64,000 bases of DNA from Flavisolibacter longurius. Lineage in GTDB: Bacteria; Bacteroidota; Bacteroidia; Chitinophagales; Chitinophagaceae. The notes beneath the pieces are model-generated. The model was not told the origin of the DNA. It saw only the letters and a list, made by a program, of their open reading frames with translations, and made no database searches. A program made the translations under genes and the position numbers. Location: NCBI GenBank assembly GCA_013327885.1, contig JABUMY010000001.1:248001-312000 (forward strand), in the 5' to 3' direction. Shown here in pieces: positions 8,717 to 17,116 of the stretch. The stretch's first letter is position 1; each line of letters opens with the position of its first letter.

Positions 8717-10237
8717 GTGAAACTACTTTCTCCCGCGATATCAAGAGTGGCCCGTTTGCGGCTCTGGTCCATTGAGCAGTGGATGGCCGAACCGGTGGAG
8801 GCCCAGTATGCCGTTTGGCAGGATCTGCTGGCCGCCGGCCAATACACGGAGTTTGGTCGCAAATTCGGTTTCTCCAACATACAGTCGCTGGCCGATTTTA
8901 AAAAAGCGGTTCCTGTTCACCGTTACGAGGACATCACTCCTTTTATCGATCGCATGTTGCAGGGCGAAGAAAATGTGCTTTGGAACACACCCGTTGCCTG
9001 GTTTGCCAAAAGCAGCGGCACCACCAGCGACCGCAGCAAGTTTATACCCATCAGCGAAGAAAGCTTAAAGGATAACCACTACAAAGCATCGAAAGATGTG
9101 TTGTCGCTCTATTATACATCGCATCCCGAAAGCGACCTGCTAACGGGAAAAGGGCTGGTCATTGGCGGCAGTCACCAGATCAACCAATACAATGAAGGCG
9201 TACAGTATGGTGACCTCAGTGCCGTGATCCTGCAGAACTCTCCCTTCTGGAGCAATTGGATCCGCACCCCCGATCTTTCCATTGCCCTGATGGATGAATG
9301 GGAAGAAAAGATCGAAAAGCTGGCGCAAAGCACCATCACCGAAAATGTGACATCTATGGCCGGCGTGCCTACCTGGCTGATTGTTTTGCTCAAGCGCATC
9401 CTGGAGATTACCGGCAAACAAACCATCAAGGAAGTATGGCCTAGCCTGGAGTTATACATGCACGGTGGCGTGAGCTTTGTACCCTACAAGCAACAGTTTG
9501 AAAGACTGATCGGGGCGCCCATCAACTACATGGAAATGTACAATGCGTCGGAGGGATTTTTTGCGGCGCAGGATGATCTTTCGCAGGAGGGTATGCTGCT
9601 GATGTGTGAGCACGGTATTTTTTTCGAATTCATGCCGCCGTCGGAATGGGAAAAAGAAGACCCGCAAACCCTGCAGTTAAATGAAGTCGAGATCGGAAAA
9701 AATTATGCGCCTGTTATCAGTACCAATGGCGGCCTTTGGCGTTACCTGCTTGGCGACACCATTCAGTTCACATCACTGAATCCTTTCCGGATAAAGGTTT
9801 CGGGCCGCATCAAACATTATATCAATGCATTTGGCGAGGAAGTTATTGTAGACAATACAGACAAGGCCATTGCCCTTGCCTGCGAAGAGACGGGGGCTGC
9901 TGTTTCGGATTATACGGCCGCACCGGTTTATTTTTCTGCTGAAGGAAACGGTGCCCATGAATGGCTGCTGGAATTTGAACGGGAACCGCATAGTTTAGCA
10001 CAGTTTGTAACAGCAATGGATGCCGCCCTGCAGCGTGTGAACAGCGATTACGAAGCAAAGCGGCACAAAGACATTGCCCTTCGGCTGCCGGAAGTAAAGG
10101 TTCTTCCCAAAGGAACGTTTGCCGCCTGGTTAAGCAGCAAGGGTAAGCTTGGTGGTCAACATAAAGTGCCGCGTTTGAGCAACGAGCGAACCTATGTGGA
10201 AGAGATCAGTCGCTTTGCTGCTGCGCAGTCATCGTAA
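8717..10237 (+). CDS. GH3 (auxin-responsive promoter) family protein
   Basis: 506 residues. GH3 proteins belong to the ANL adenylating superfamily; plant members adenylate a carboxylate such as a jasmonate or auxin and pass it to an amino acid. The bacterial members have no settled substrate. Visible motifs are the P-loop-like SSGTTSDRSKFIP at about 98-110, the segment YMEMYNASEG near 270 and the YLLGDTIQF nucleotide-binding segment near 342. Full length for the family. The start is GTG; no in-frame ATG upstream fits, and this start gives the family N-terminus. No signal peptide, so cytoplasmic. Confidence 0.9.
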   Translation: MKLLSPAISRVARLRLWSIEQWMAEPVEAQYAVWQDLLAAGQYTEFGRKFGFSNIQSLADFKKAVPVHRYEDITPFIDRMLQGEENVLWNTPVAWFAKSSGTTSDRSKFIPISEESLKDNHYKASKDVLSLYYTSHPESDLLTGKGLVIGGSHQINQYNEGVQYGDLSAVILQNSPFWSNWIRTPDLSIALMDEWEEKIEKLAQSTITENVTSMAGVPTWLIVLLKRILEITGKQTIKEVWPSLELYMHGGVSFVPYKQQFERLIGAPINYMEMYNASEGFFAAQDDLSQEGMLLMCEHGIFFEFMPPSEWEKEDPQTLQLNEVEIGKNYAPVISTNGGLWRYLLGDTIQFTSLNPFRIKVSGRIKHYINAFGEEVIVDNTDKAIALACEETGAAVSDYTAAPVYFSAEGNGAHEWLLEFEREPHSLAQFVTAMDAALQRVNSDYEAKRHKDIALRLPEVKVLPKGTFAAWLSSKGKLGGQHKVPRLSNERTYVEEISRFAAAQSS

Positions 10238-10397
10238 CCAAACAAGTGGTTGACCAAAGTTGAATTAGTAATTTTTCCCGGCACAGATGGAGAATGCTTT
10301 CGCTGCAATCTTTCAGCTGGTAGAAACAACATGAACTTCCCTTTTCATTTTCGGAGCTTATTGCTACCTTTTCGTTTTAACAAAGCCAACCGGCAAA

Positions 10398-11270
10398 ATG
10401 CCGCTCAGCAGTACGATGGAGCAACCACTCACCAACAATACCTGTAAAAATTGCCAACAGTCATTTGCCGGCAGATACTGTAACCATTGCGGTGAAAAAG
10501 TATACACCGAACATGACCGTACCTTTTCGCATTTTGTGCATGAAGGCGTACATTTCTTAACGCACTTCGAGGGTACTTTTTTTACCACGCTCCGGTACAT
10601 TATTACCCGGCCGGGAAAGCTTTCAGCCGATTATTGTTATGGTATTCGCAAATCGCTTTTCAAGCCCTTGTCGCTTTTCCTTTTGCTCTGCGTTCTTTAC
10701 CTGTTGTTCCCGGTTTTTGAAGGGCTGAACATGCGCCTGCAATTTCATTTGAGTGGGAATGTTTACAGTGAATTTGCGCGGCAGCAAACGGCAGAAGTGA
10801 TGCGGCTGCACCAATGGAACGATGTACAAATGGCAGATGCCTTTCAACAACAATCCACAAAGGTTTCCAAATTCCTGCTGCTTCTTTTGCTGCCCCTGAC
10901 AGCGCTTTTTTTCTGGGCACTAACCTTTAATAGACGGAAATTTTATTTCGACCAGATGGTGTTTGCCACCGAGATCAATAGTGTATACCTGATCTGGGGA
11001 TTTATGGTTTTGCCCCTGCTACTTTTTGTTTTACAGGTTATTTACCAGGCTGTCACCGGCCAGGTTTTCCGCTTTACCGACTCGTGGATCGTGGTGGTTT
11101 TGTACGCAGTGCTGCTCCTGTATGTTGTGTTGGCAACACGGCGGTTTTACAAGCTAAAGACCTGGCAAGCCATCCTGGTTGCTATCCTGTTTTATTTTGC
11201 ACACTACATCATCGTTCAGATAATTTACAAGTTTGTTCTTTTTGTCATTAGTATAAACCTGTTGAAGTAA
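10398..11270 (+). CDS. DUF3667 domain-containing membrane protein
   Basis: 290 residues. An N-terminal zinc ribbon (CKNCQQSFAGRYCNHCGEKV, four Cys in two CxxC pairs, about 14-33) is followed by the family stretch HFVHEG.HFLTHFEGTFFTT and then four to five hydrophobic segments (about 88-106, 152-173, 195-215, 230-250, 260-285). This architecture is DUF3667, widespread in Bacteroidota and of unknown function. ATG at 10398 is used; a second ATG at 10416 is possible. The acid and Thr residues after the zinc ribbon are cytosolic by prediction. Confidence 0.85.
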   Translation: MPLSSTMEQPLTNNTCKNCQQSFAGRYCNHCGEKVYTEHDRTFSHFVHEGVHFLTHFEGTFFTTLRYIITRPGKLSADYCYGIRKSLFKPLSLFLLLCVLYLLFPVFEGLNMRLQFHLSGNVYSEFARQQTAEVMRLHQWNDVQMADAFQQQSTKVSKFLLLLLLPLTALFFWALTFNRRKFYFDQMVFATEINSVYLIWGFMVLPLLLFVLQVIYQAVTGQVFRFTDSWIVVVLYAVLLLYVVLATRRFYKLKTWQAILVAILFYFAHYIIVQIIYKFVLFVISINLLK

Positions 11271-11293
11271 AGGCGTTCAAAACAGGAAACACC

Positions 11294-11301
11294 TACATTT
11301 G
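11294..11301 (+). promoter_or_regulatory. -7 box before fabG
   Basis: TACATTTG matches TAnnTTTG exactly. It lies just upstream of an in-frame GTG at 11303 and 19 bases before the ATG at 11321. A transcript starting near 11308 could not contain the GTG, so this box decides for the ATG start. Confidence 0.5.
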
Positions 11302-11320
11302 CGTGCAACAAAACCAGCGT

Positions 11321-12076
11321 ATGAAACTCCTCCAAGATAAAGTTGTGATCGTTACCGGGGCGGCCCGTGGAATCGGCGAAGGTATTGCCCTCAAGATGGC
11401 GGAACAAGGTGCCCATGTAGCCTTTACCTATGTAAGCGAGAGCAGTGCCGAAAAGGCCGCTTCGCTGGAAGAGAAATTAAAAGCATTGGGTGTAAAAGCC
11501 AAGGCTTACCGCAGCAATGCCGGCGAATTTGCCGATTGCGAAACCTTTGTTACCGACGTGCTCAAAGAATTTGGTACGATCGATATCTGTGTGAACAATG
11601 CCGGCATCTCCAAGGATAATCTCTTGCTGCGCATGACACCGGAGCAGTGGGACGATGTGATGAACATCAACCTGAAAAGTGTCTTCAACATGACCAAGCA
11701 GGTGGTTCGGCCCATGATGAAAGCAAAAAGCGGCAGCATCATCAACATGAGTTCTGTAATTGGCCTGATGGGCAATGCAGGACAGGGAAGCTATGCTGCT
11801 TCCAAAGCCGGCATTATTGGCTTTACCAAATCGGTGGCCAAAGAACTGGGCAGCCGCAACATCCGCTGCAATGCCATTGCCCCTGGCTTTGTGGAAACAG
11901 ACATGACCTCTTATCTCAAAGAAGGCGAGCAGTCTGAAAAATACAAAGCGGGTATTCCTTTGGGTAAGTTTGGTACGGCAGAAGATATTGCCAATGTAAC
12001 CTTGTTCCTGGCCTCTGACCTGAGCAGCTATGTTACCGGCCAGGTGATCAGCGTGGATGGGGGATTGTATATGTAA
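11321..12076 (+). CDS. fabG: 3-oxoacyl-ACP reductase FabG (SDR)
   Basis: 251 residues from ATG 11321. It catalyses NADPH-dependent reduction of 3-oxoacyl-ACP in fatty-acid elongation. SDR landmarks are TGAARGIG (cofactor loop, about 10-17), NNAGIS (about 90-95), the catalytic Ser in MSSVIG, the Tyr-Lys pair in SYAASKAG, and the C-terminal YVTGQVISVDGG typical of FabG. An in-frame GTG 18 bases upstream is rejected because a promoter box overlaps it. FabG-like SDRs outside a fab cluster can act on other substrates, but the match to FabG is close. Confidence 0.9.
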   Translation: MKLLQDKVVIVTGAARGIGEGIALKMAEQGAHVAFTYVSESSAEKAASLEEKLKALGVKAKAYRSNAGEFADCETFVTDVLKEFGTIDICVNNAGISKDNLLLRMTPEQWDDVMNINLKSVFNMTKQVVRPMMKAKSGSIINMSSVIGLMGNAGQGSYAASKAGIIGFTKSVAKELGSRNIRCNAIAPGFVETDMTSYLKEGEQSEKYKAGIPLGKFGTAEDIANVTLFLASDLSSYVTGQVISVDGGLYM

Positions 12077-12123
12077 AAGCTTCTTGGCATTTAAGGTCCG
12101 GTAGTTTGATCTTATAATGGAAA

Positions 12124-12167
12124 TGCTGCTGTAACAATTGCATTGTGATACGGCAGCACTTTATTTT
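12124..12167. terminator. Possible terminator between convergent fabG and membrane gene
   Basis: TGCTGC (12124-12129) pairs with GCAGCA (12153-12158) and an inner ACAAT/ATTGT stem forms within, separated by an internal loop. A T-rich stretch follows on the plus strand. Confidence 0.45.
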
Positions 12168-12195
12168 GCAAGGTGGTGAATACCTTGTTACTTGT

Positions 12196-12987
12196 TCAGT
12201 TTTTTTCTGCACTTTTCTGCAAAATTGCTGTTCTAACCCCTGCCTCTTTCAAATAAGGTTCTTCTTTCTCGCCATCGGAGCGGTATTGAATGCTTAGATT
12301 CAGAACAGGGTAGGCTTGTTGGTTCCGGATATGCAGAAGCAAGGCCCGAATAAACAGGATTACACCAATCATTTCCATTACTTCTTCCAGTGCTTCCAGC
12401 AGGCTAACGGGATAAGGGCCTAGGTGCAGTTTTTTTGTAAGAAAAGCGGTTATAATTTCCATTCCCAGGGCAGCTCCTACATATACGATTCCTGCAACGG
12501 TAAATCGCAAACGCGAGTCTTTTGGCAGTTGCAGGTAAAAGCGGATAAAATAAACGGCAAAGGCGGTCAGCAGAACACCGTAGGTTGCCACCCAATACAA
12601 GTAACCGGCCGGTAATTGAAAATAGTTATTAAGAACCGTCTGAAACCTGTCGAACTTTTCATGAATGACAAGTAACTCATCCAATCCCAAAAAAATAAAA
12701 ACAAAACAAAGTATTTTCCAGGGATGCGCTTTGCTGGTTTTCTTTTTTTCCATGGTATAGATTAGCCAAAGCAGGCCTGCACTTGTCAGCAGAAGCGCGG
12801 TGGAGAAGAGTGCTGGAAATCCACCTTCCCCATTAAGGTCAAACAGGCCAATAAGCCCCAGTAAACTGGGTACTCCAAAGACATGTTTCAGGGTAACGCT
12901 GGCTAGGCCCAAGAGAAAAAGCAACATCGTGATTTTCCACAATAGTGGCGTGACTGTCTTTGCATTTGGTACAAATGATTTTTCCAT
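12196..12987 (-). CDS. Six-helix membrane protein of unknown family, paralogue of 56986-57810
   Basis: 263 residues from the ATG at 12987; an upstream in-frame ATG at 13065 would add 26 residues that the paralogue lacks. About six hydrophobic segments are seen. It aligns along its whole length with the protein at 56986-57810: both have FDLNGEG / FNLDGEY after helix 1, LDELLVIHEK / FDELTSTHER at the end of helix 3, a Glu in helix 5 (GMEII / AIEWL) and EEVMEMIG / EELFEMTG in helix 6. The retained Asp, Glu and His residues in membrane helices suggest an intramembrane metal or proton site. No family name is recognised. It lies downstream of the GMC oxidoreductase pair on the same strand, 241 bases away. 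Confidence 0.75.
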   Translation of the reverse strand: MEKSFVPNAKTVTPLLWKITMLLFLLGLASVTLKHVFGVPSLLGLIGLFDLNGEGGFPALFSTALLLTSAGLLWLIYTMEKKKTSKAHPWKILCFVFIFLGLDELLVIHEKFDRFQTVLNNYFQLPAGYLYWVATYGVLLTAFAVYFIRFYLQLPKDSRLRFTVAGIVYVGAALGMEIITAFLTKKLHLGPYPVSLLEALEEVMEMIGVILFIRALLLHIRNQQAYPVLNLSIQYRSDGEKEEPYLKEAGVRTAILQKSAEKN

Positions 12988-13228
12988 AAAGCGCAAACTT
13001 TCGTAAAGGCGGGATGTCGTGTTTCTAAATATAACAAAAAAACCATAGACGAAAGCCGCTCCCAAGTGATTAGAAGCGCTAACTCAACCGTACCGAATGG
13101 GTTTCCTTTTTTAAGGCACACAGGAAAACAGGCAGTAATGGCCGCAGGGATTTGCAGCCAAAACGGGAGTGTATAACCTTTTGTTTGAGGGTTAGGTTCT
13201 CAGCAACTTATTGGAAAAGTTTAATCAC

Positions 13229-13675
13229 CTAACCTTGAACGATGTTCTGCGGCGGATAATACATATGCGAAAAAGGATTGAAGCAGGCTGACTTGTTGTT
13301 ATCGTGCAGGCCCAGGTATTTCACTGGTTTGCTTTCATCCATGCGATTCACAAAAAAATCGCTGCTCAATAGAAACCGTTTCACGATTCCTTCAACGATG
13401 GCAGAGGTTTGTGCATTTTTATTGAACAGGTATTCGCCGGCAATACGCAACCGAAACTTTTGTTGTCCTAACGTAGGAAACTGCTCAACAAAACGAATGT
13501 AGTCATCGCTGAACTGTGCAAGGCCTTTGGGGTCAATTGTAAGGTAGTGCAGCTCACGTTTCAGGATGGATTGAATGGTGGATGACATCACACCATGCAT
13601 ATTCAGTGCAATGGGCGGCACGGCTGCGGCGGCTGCCATGATGCCACCGATCTTCAAAAATTTCCTTCTTTCCAT
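13229..13675 (-). CDS. Small Tat-signal partner of GMC oxidoreductase (gluconate 2-dehydrogenase subunit 3-like)
   Basis: 148 residues. The N-terminus MERRKFLKIGG has the twin-Arg motif RRKFLK followed by an Ala-rich hydrophobic stretch, so export by the Tat system is likely. The remainder is mostly helical with no clear catalytic motif. Its start codon directly abuts the stop codon of the GMC oxidoreductase gene upstream (no gap). In gluconate and related dehydrogenases a small Tat-signal subunit carries the folded flavoprotein across the membrane; position and size suggest the same role here (inference). Assignment to the subunit 3 family is tentative. Confidence 0.6.
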   Translation of the reverse strand: MERRKFLKIGGIMAAAAAVPPIALNMHGVMSSTIQSILKRELHYLTIDPKGLAQFSDDYIRFVEQFPTLGQQKFRLRIAGEYLFNKNAQTSAIVEGIVKRFLLSSDFFVNRMDESKPVKYLGLHDNNKSACFNPFSHMYYPPQNIVQG

Positions 13676-15106
13676 TTAAAAACTTTTATCTGCTGCGTAC
13701 AAGGATAATGCGGATAGTGTCAGTGTCGGGTTGGCCGGTGTAAATGTTGTGAACGTTCCGCTTCCCAAAACAAACAGGTTACGGTATTGGTGATGAATCA
13801 GGTTTTTATCCACCACGCCTGTAGCGGCATCTTTGCTCATGCGGGTTGTGCCCAGGATGTGTGCTTCTGAATCATGGGGCTCATGGTAATGGATGCTTTC
13901 AACCGGCAAAACAGAAAGCACTTCGGGCAACATTTTTTTTGCTCTTTCCATCCCTTTTAATGCGTACTCGCTGGGGCCTTTGAAAACAACTTTTGGCTTT
14001 AGCCTGTCTTCTGAGGTCGTAACATAATTGTGCGCCTCCGGGATGTCTTCAAACACAAGCCGGTAGCTTGCCATGTTACGCCATTTGCCTCTTTCGGGCC
14101 GGATGAAGGGGTAGTTGCTGGATTCGATCAGGCAGGCTGCAGCGTCCTTGCGGTGGTCACCATCATAGAGCATATAACCGTTGGCATTTACCCAGGTGCT
14201 GCCCCCGAGGCTTTTCATGTCCTTCAGCAACACATCTACCTGTACACCGTATTGCTCGCCCAGGCCTACACCTGTATTTTTATTTTTATCACCCGAGTTC
14301 AACAAAATGTGTGCATTGAAAATAGCATTGGCACCAAGGGCATATACTTCGGCCCTGGCGGTTTTGCTGACACCTTTTTCAACATACACCACGCTTTCCA
14401 CCGTATCGTTTTGCAGGGTCAATTCTGTAACCTGCGCACCATACCGGATGGTGACCCTGGGATCGGAATAAACCGCAAGACCTGAATTTTCGATGGTAAA
14501 CTTGGCATTGACAGGACACAGGTGACAGGTAGCACTGGCGCAGCAGGCATTCCGCCCGGCCACTGCTAACCTGGCCCTTGCCGTTGGCTGGTTAATATAA
14601 AGACTGCCGTATTTTGCGTTTAGTGCTTTGTCTACATCAGTAAATAAATGCGGGGGCTGGGGATAGGCGTTTTTCCTGGGGAACGGCGTTTCTTCCGGTC
14701 CGGCCACATGCATATAAGCCTCCACTTCACTGTATGCATATTCAATGTCGTCGTATTGGATCGGCCAGTCTTCGCTTACCCCGTAAAGGGTTTTCATGCG
14801 AAAGTCATTGGGCAAAAAACGGGGTGTGCAGGCATACCAGCAATTGGAGTTACCCCCGAAACCAACGGTAAACACCCAAGGCTTTTTGGGATTTGTATTG
14901 ATGAAGGTATCTGTACTTTCCGGGTTGGGATTGCGTTTGGTGCCTTCTACTTCATTCCGCTCCGCCATGCGATCCTGGTAAGTATGTAAATAGCCACGTT
15001 CGAGCACCAGTATGCGCTGCGTTTGGGGCTTTTTTTCAAGGTATTTTTTAAGGAAAAAAGTGGAAGAAAAGCTGGAGCCGACAACAATCAGGTCATATTT
15101 GTCCAT
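13676..15106 (-). CDS. GMC family FAD oxidoreductase
   Basis: 476 residues. The N-terminal Rossmann segment DLIVVGSSFSSTFFLKKYL ends in the Glu of VLERG, which should hold the FAD ribose. The C-terminal part shows the GMC hallmark: an HILGTTRMS segment (about 420-430), VVD...H...NLFVLGSGTF, then the catalytic-loop end NPTLTLSALS. Residues about 183-200 are Cys-rich (CCASATCHLCPVNAK), resembling the CxxC-type cluster seen in membrane-linked GMC dehydrogenases. The FAD motif is unusual: the second and third Gly of GxGxxG are Ser. No signal peptide is present; export with the adjacent Tat-signal partner is inferred. Likely a periplasmic alcohol or sugar dehydrogenase with unknown substrate. Confidence 0.85.
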   Translation of the reverse strand: MDKYDLIVVGSSFSSTFFLKKYLEKKPQTQRILVLERGYLHTYQDRMAERNEVEGTKRNPNPESTDTFINTNPKKPWVFTVGFGGNSNCWYACTPRFLPNDFRMKTLYGVSEDWPIQYDDIEYAYSEVEAYMHVAGPEETPFPRKNAYPQPPHLFTDVDKALNAKYGSLYINQPTARARLAVAGRNACCASATCHLCPVNAKFTIENSGLAVYSDPRVTIRYGAQVTELTLQNDTVESVVYVEKGVSKTARAEVYALGANAIFNAHILLNSGDKNKNTGVGLGEQYGVQVDVLLKDMKSLGGSTWVNANGYMLYDGDHRKDAAACLIESSNYPFIRPERGKWRNMASYRLVFEDIPEAHNYVTTSEDRLKPKVVFKGPSEYALKGMERAKKMLPEVLSVLPVESIHYHEPHDSEAHILGTTRMSKDAATGVVDKNLIHHQYRNLFVLGSGTFTTFTPANPTLTLSALSLYAADKSF

Positions 15107-15598
15107 ATCTCATAAGGTGTTTTCGATGCAATGCTAAGACTAATATCCTAGTTTTAAAAGGATTCAGCCGTCTTTCCTCCAAAGTTCTTTTCAAGCCCCA
15201 CCTGCGTTTGCAGGCAACAATAAGTTTTTATTAAAGCAAAAAAGGCAATTCTATTTTTAAAAGAATTCTGTCAATTGCCGATCGTCTAAACACCTGTTGA
15301 AAAAAAAGGCAAGAAAGAGAAACCTGGTTTTTTGCCTCGTCACCTAGTACCCTGCTTAAGGTTGAGGTTCAGGCAGTTATTTATGGCACGTTTTCTTTCT
15401 ATTTTTTTACCTGCATTGCACATTTTCAAAAAATACGCTACATTGGAGCACCAAAATTACTGGCGAGTACTCCGTTTTGAGAATAGAAATTTGCAGCTGA
15501 CGTATTGCTTTATACTTTGCTTCACAAGTTCGGTTATCAGTAAAACAGAAGAATGCTGGAATGGTATTTTTAGTATTAATTCACCCTAGTTTGCTTCT
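15107..15598. other. Divergent intergenic region
   Basis: About 490 AT-rich bases between the GMC gene (minus) and the HTTM-like gene (plus). GGCAATT (15244-15250) and AATTGCC (15273-15279) form an inverted repeat around an AT-rich centre. An 85-codon open frame at 15332-15589 has no family features and is not called. Confidence 0.4.
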
Positions 15599-17065
15599 AT
15601 GCTGGTGTCAAAATCTATGAAGGCATTTTTGTCCGTTACCCACTCCCGAGAAGAAGCCGTGCCTGCCGCCGGTTTGCAGGGAAAACAGTTTCGCTATTTT
15701 ACCGTTTTGTGGAGCCTTGCGACCTTGTTTCACATGGCGTATTCCAACGCATTTGATGATTCCATTCATCATATTTTTCTATCGGTTGCGGCTGTTTTTC
15801 TTTTTTTCCGCCCGGGTCATTTGACCGGCTTTTTTGCGTTAATACTCCTGCAACTGGCCGACGTTATTTTTTATATGCCGGGCATCAGCAATCACTGGTT
15901 GTTTACGGCTTTTGTCAACCTGAGTATCCTGCATGCGGCCCTTTACCTGGTCATAAAAAAGAAACAATTTAGCATTGACAAAGGCGAACTCTATGATGTC
16001 TTTGGCCGCATGGTAAGAATTGAAGTGGTCATCCTTTATTTCTATGCGGTTTTTCAGAAATTAAATGCCGGCTTTTTTACACCGGAAACCAGTTGCGCTT
16101 CTGTATTGCTGGATGCGCAAAACCTCGACTGGCTTTTTCCTGTTACGCCGCAAATGAAATTTATCAATGCGTACTTCACGCTTTTTATCGAAGGGTTGAT
16201 TCCTGTTCTGCTTTGCATCCGCAAAACAAGGAATTTCGGCATCCTGGTAGGACTTGTGTTTCACTGTATTCTGGGCTATAGTTCTTTCAACGCCTACTAT
16301 GATTTTTCGTCGATGGTGTTTGCGCTCTATTTTCTTTTTGCACCGGCAAGCTTTAGCCGTTTCCTTTCGAAAATTGTGGGCTCCATCCGTGCCAGCAGCT
16401 TGTTTCAACCAAAATTTTCTTACCGGAAACTGGTGTTGGTAATGGGGACCGTGGCGGCGGTTGTGGGAGCCGTGCTTATCCTGTCAAAAAAGCTTCCGGA
16501 CTACAAATCATTTCATCTTTATCTTTTCTGGACAGTTTACAGTACGCTATTTATCCTGCTGTTCCTTGCCTATATGCTGAGTGATAAGACGCCCCGGCCC
16601 CAACTGTCTTTTGCACTGCCGCAATGGTCGCTGGCGATACTTCCCGTGATTGTTTTCCTGAATGGCTTAAGCCCTTACCTGGGGTTAAAAACAGAAAACT
16701 CTTACGCCATGTTTTCTAACCTGCGTACAGAGGGTGGCATCTCCAATCATTACATTATGCCGGCAAGCTTGCAAATCTTCGATTTTCAGAAAGACCTGAT
16801 AGAAATCGTATCGTCAACAGACCCGGTACTGGCAAAAATTGCTAATGAAAACAAGCTGATGGTTTATTTCTCCTTCAAGGAAATTGTGGCGATACGCAGG
16901 CCGCAGCGTGTGGAATACCTCCTGAACGGGCAACCGAAACTGTTTGACCTGCAAACCGCAATAGAGACAAACGATCCGTTGCTGAAAAAGAATTCACTGC
17001 TGTTACGGAATTTGTTTGCCTTTCGATTGATCAATAAATATGACCCGCAGCCTTGTGCGCATTAG
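15599..17065 (+). CDS. HTTM-like multispanning membrane protein
   Basis: 488 residues, about ten hydrophobic segments in the first 370 residues and a soluble C-terminal part. The segment ILYFYAVFQKLNAGFFTPETS (about 145-165) matches the HTTM family pattern, in which a helix ends in K-L-N followed by a short loop; HTTM is the membrane part related to vitamin K-dependent gamma-carboxylase. In bacteria its role is unknown. ATG at 15599 is used; ATG at 15617 (MKAFLS) is an equally good start. It converges with the flavoprotein gene 51 bases downstream. Family assignment rests on a single motif plus topology. Confidence 0.6.
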   Translation: MLVSKSMKAFLSVTHSREEAVPAAGLQGKQFRYFTVLWSLATLFHMAYSNAFDDSIHHIFLSVAAVFLFFRPGHLTGFFALILLQLADVIFYMPGISNHWLFTAFVNLSILHAALYLVIKKKQFSIDKGELYDVFGRMVRIEVVILYFYAVFQKLNAGFFTPETSCASVLLDAQNLDWLFPVTPQMKFINAYFTLFIEGLIPVLLCIRKTRNFGILVGLVFHCILGYSSFNAYYDFSSMVFALYFLFAPASFSRFLSKIVGSIRASSLFQPKFSYRKLVLVMGTVAAVVGAVLILSKKLPDYKSFHLYLFWTVYSTLFILLFLAYMLSDKTPRPQLSFALPQWSLAILPVIVFLNGLSPYLGLKTENSYAMFSNLRTEGGISNHYIMPASLQIFDFQKDLIEIVSSTDPVLAKIANENKLMVYFSFKEIVAIRRPQRVEYLLNGQPKLFDLQTAIETNDPLLKKNSLLLRNLFAFRLINKYDPQPCAH

Positions 17066-17116
17066 GGTACAATCATGCATTCATTTTGTGTCAAGAAGTA
17101 AAACCCTTTTTCTTTC

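Noticed and set aside
9140-9421. Long minus-strand frames inside the GH3 gene and other large genes
   Set aside because: They are antisense shadows of well-supported genes in this moderate-GC genome.
15332-15589. 85-codon open frame in the region upstream of the HTTM-like gene
   Set aside because: No family features, AT-rich and probably part of the promoter region.
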